Assembly (NCBI GenBank): GCA_000431135.1
Contig: HF987804.1
Span: 1-43,544 of the forward strand
Length of the DNA: 43,544 nucleotides
From: Clostridium sp. CAG:590
Lineage (GTDB): Bacteria > Bacillota > Clostridia > Lachnospirales > Lachnospiraceae
Direction: 5' to 3'
In this document: positions 42,449-43,544 of the stretch, piece by piece
Layout: each line of letters opens with the position of its first letter
How positions within the stretch are numbered: position 1 is the stretch's first letter
Program-made: the position numbers and the translations under genes
The notes under the pieces: generated by a model
The model's input: only the letters and a program-made list of their open reading frames with translations
The model's database searches: none
What the model was told of the DNA's origin: nothing

Positions 42449-43516
42449 ATGGCTTATACAATTTTAATCATCAATCCCGGTTCTACTTCTACCAAGATTG
42501 GTGTGTACGAAGACGAAAAACAGCTTTTTGAAGAAACATTAAGACATTCTACCGAGGAGATTGCTAAGTACGCTTCTATCATTGATCAGAAAGATTTCCG
42601 TAAGGATGTTATTCTGAACGTATTAAAAGAAAAGAACTTTGATATCAACACTTTAGATGTTGTTGTAGGTCGTGGCGGTTTATTAAAACCAATCCCTGGT
42701 GGTACATACGCTGTAACAGATGACTTATTAAATGATCTCAAGATCGGTGTTCAAGGACAGCATGCTTCGAACCTTGGCGGTATTCTTGCAAGAGAGATCG
42801 GTGACCAGGTTGGTGTGCCATCTTATATTGTTGACCCGGTTGTTGTTGACGAGCTTGCTCCGGTTGCAAGATATTCCGGTATGCCGGAACTTCCAAGAAG
42901 AAGTATCTTCCATGCTCTGAATCAAAAGGCAGTTGCAAAACGTTATGCAAAAGAGATTGGTAAATCATACAACGCGTTGAGCCTGATTGTAATTCATATG
43001 GGTGGCGGTGTTTCTGTTGGAGCTCATAAGAACGGTAAAGTAATTGATGTAAATAACATCTTAGACGGTGAAGGTGCATTCTCCCCAGAGCGTGCCGGTA
43101 CTGTTCCTGTTGGTGATTTGATCAAGCTTTGCTTCTCTGGTAAATATACAGAAAAAGAGATTTATAAAAAGATCTGCGGTAACGGTGGATTTAACGGATA
43201 CATCGGAAGTAATGATATGCGTGATCTTATGAAGATGAAAGCAGAAGGTCGTCAGGATGCTTCTGATCTGATCGATGCATTCCATTATCAGATTGCAAAA
43301 GATGCCGGTGCTATGGCAGCCGTATTAGATGGCAATGTTGACCAGATCATCTGCACAGGTGGTATTGCTTATAACGCATTTACCATTGATGAACTTAAGA
43401 AGAAATTAGGTTTCATCGCTCCATTTACCGTATATCCTGGTGAAGACGAATTACTCGCTCTTGCACAGGGGGCTCTTCGTGTCATGAAAGGTGAAGAAGA
43501 AGTTCAAACCTATTAA
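42449..43516 (+). CDS. buk: Butyrate kinase
   Basis: A 355-residue acetokinase-family enzyme, phosphoryl transfer from butyryl-phosphate to ADP giving butyrate and ATP. The first phosphate-binding segment ILIINPGSTSTKIGVYEDEK is at the N-terminus; RYSGMPELPRRSIFHALNQK, the HMGGGVSVGAHKNGKVID segment and VDQIICTGGIAYN complete the ASKHA fold. The length fits butyrate kinase rather than the longer acetate kinase. AGGAGG stands about nine bases before the ATG. It is the last gene in the window, with only 28 bases after it, so any terminator or further genes are cut off. Confidence 0.96.
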   Translation: MAYTILIINPGSTSTKIGVYEDEKQLFEETLRHSTEEIAKYASIIDQKDFRKDVILNVLKEKNFDINTLDVVVGRGGLLKPIPGGTYAVTDDLLNDLKIGVQGQHASNLGGILAREIGDQVGVPSYIVDPVVVDELAPVARYSGMPELPRRSIFHALNQKAVAKRYAKEIGKSYNALSLIVIHMGGGVSVGAHKNGKVIDVNNILDGEGAFSPERAGTVPVGDLIKLCFSGKYTEKEIYKKICGNGGFNGYIGSNDMRDLMKMKAEGRQDASDLIDAFHYQIAKDAGAMAAVLDGNVDQIICTGGIAYNAFTIDELKKKLGFIAPFTVYPGEDELLALAQGALRVMKGEEEVQTY

Positions 43517-43544
43517 ACTTTCACCCTTGCACAGTGAAGTGAGG

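Noticed and set aside
1..43544. CRISPR array, tRNA genes, insertion sequences or prophage
   Set aside because: No regularly spaced repeats, cloverleaf sequences, transposases, integrases or phage structural genes were seen; the few inverted repeats are isolated hairpins.

Overview
The window reads as a chromosomal segment of an anaerobic, spore-forming, butyrate-producing Firmicute, most likely a Lachnospiraceae (Coprococcus/Roseburia-like). The reasons are AT-rich coding with strong GGAGG ribosome sites, an alpha/beta-type small acid-soluble spore protein, a SpoVB-like flippase, the phosphotransbutyrylase/butyrate kinase pair, and families common in Clostridia (DUF5688, DUF4364, DUF1385, short UvrD-like helicase). 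Species cannot be fixed from the sequence alone. Nearly all the DNA is coding. I see no tRNA, rRNA, insertion sequence, prophage or CRISPR array.

Layout. 1-6.5 kb: SpoVB-like flippase (+), overlapping tail-to-tail with a minus-strand run HAD phosphatase - xpt - pbuX - acylphosphatase - yqeY, then coaBC with its own promoter. 6.6-9.6 kb: a pantothenate operon in which panB, panC and panD follow a DUF2520 Rossmann protein that probably supplies the ketopantoate reductase step (PanG type); with coaBC this covers pantothenate synthesis and the next CoA steps. 9.8-11.9 kb: a small helical protein, an orphan zinc/manganese-binding lipoprotein and a YhfC-like membrane protein, opposite a leaderless subtilisin with a TTG start (11.95-12.8 kb). 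12.8-16.7 kb: SEC-C protein - gltX - UvrD-like helicase from one consensus promoter. 16.9-19.6 kb: TetR regulator - single-domain response regulator - rarA - small membrane protein, with a TetR-like operator at the start of transcription. 19.6-20.6 kb: DUF5688 protein. 20.8-26.6 kb: rho, rpmE, DUF1385, prmC, prfA, hisC. 26.9-28.6 kb (+): malic enzyme and DUF4364 regulator. 28.6-34.9 kb: tig-clpP-clpX-lon-ysxC protein quality-control cluster. 35.2-41.1 kb: SASP gene and a 1,876-residue multidomain surface protein. 41.4-43.5 kb (+): ptb-buk, the terminal steps of butyrate formation, which yield ATP.

Most of the region is conserved housekeeping. The points most worth following are the likely PanG reductase, the 73-aa/ZnuA/YhfC-like cluster with a divergent cytoplasmic subtilisin, the apparently autoregulated TetR/response-regulator/RarA operon, and the giant surface protein with a non-canonical sorting signal. 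I did not find a clearly undescribed multi-gene system. Promoters, terminators and start codons were read by eye.
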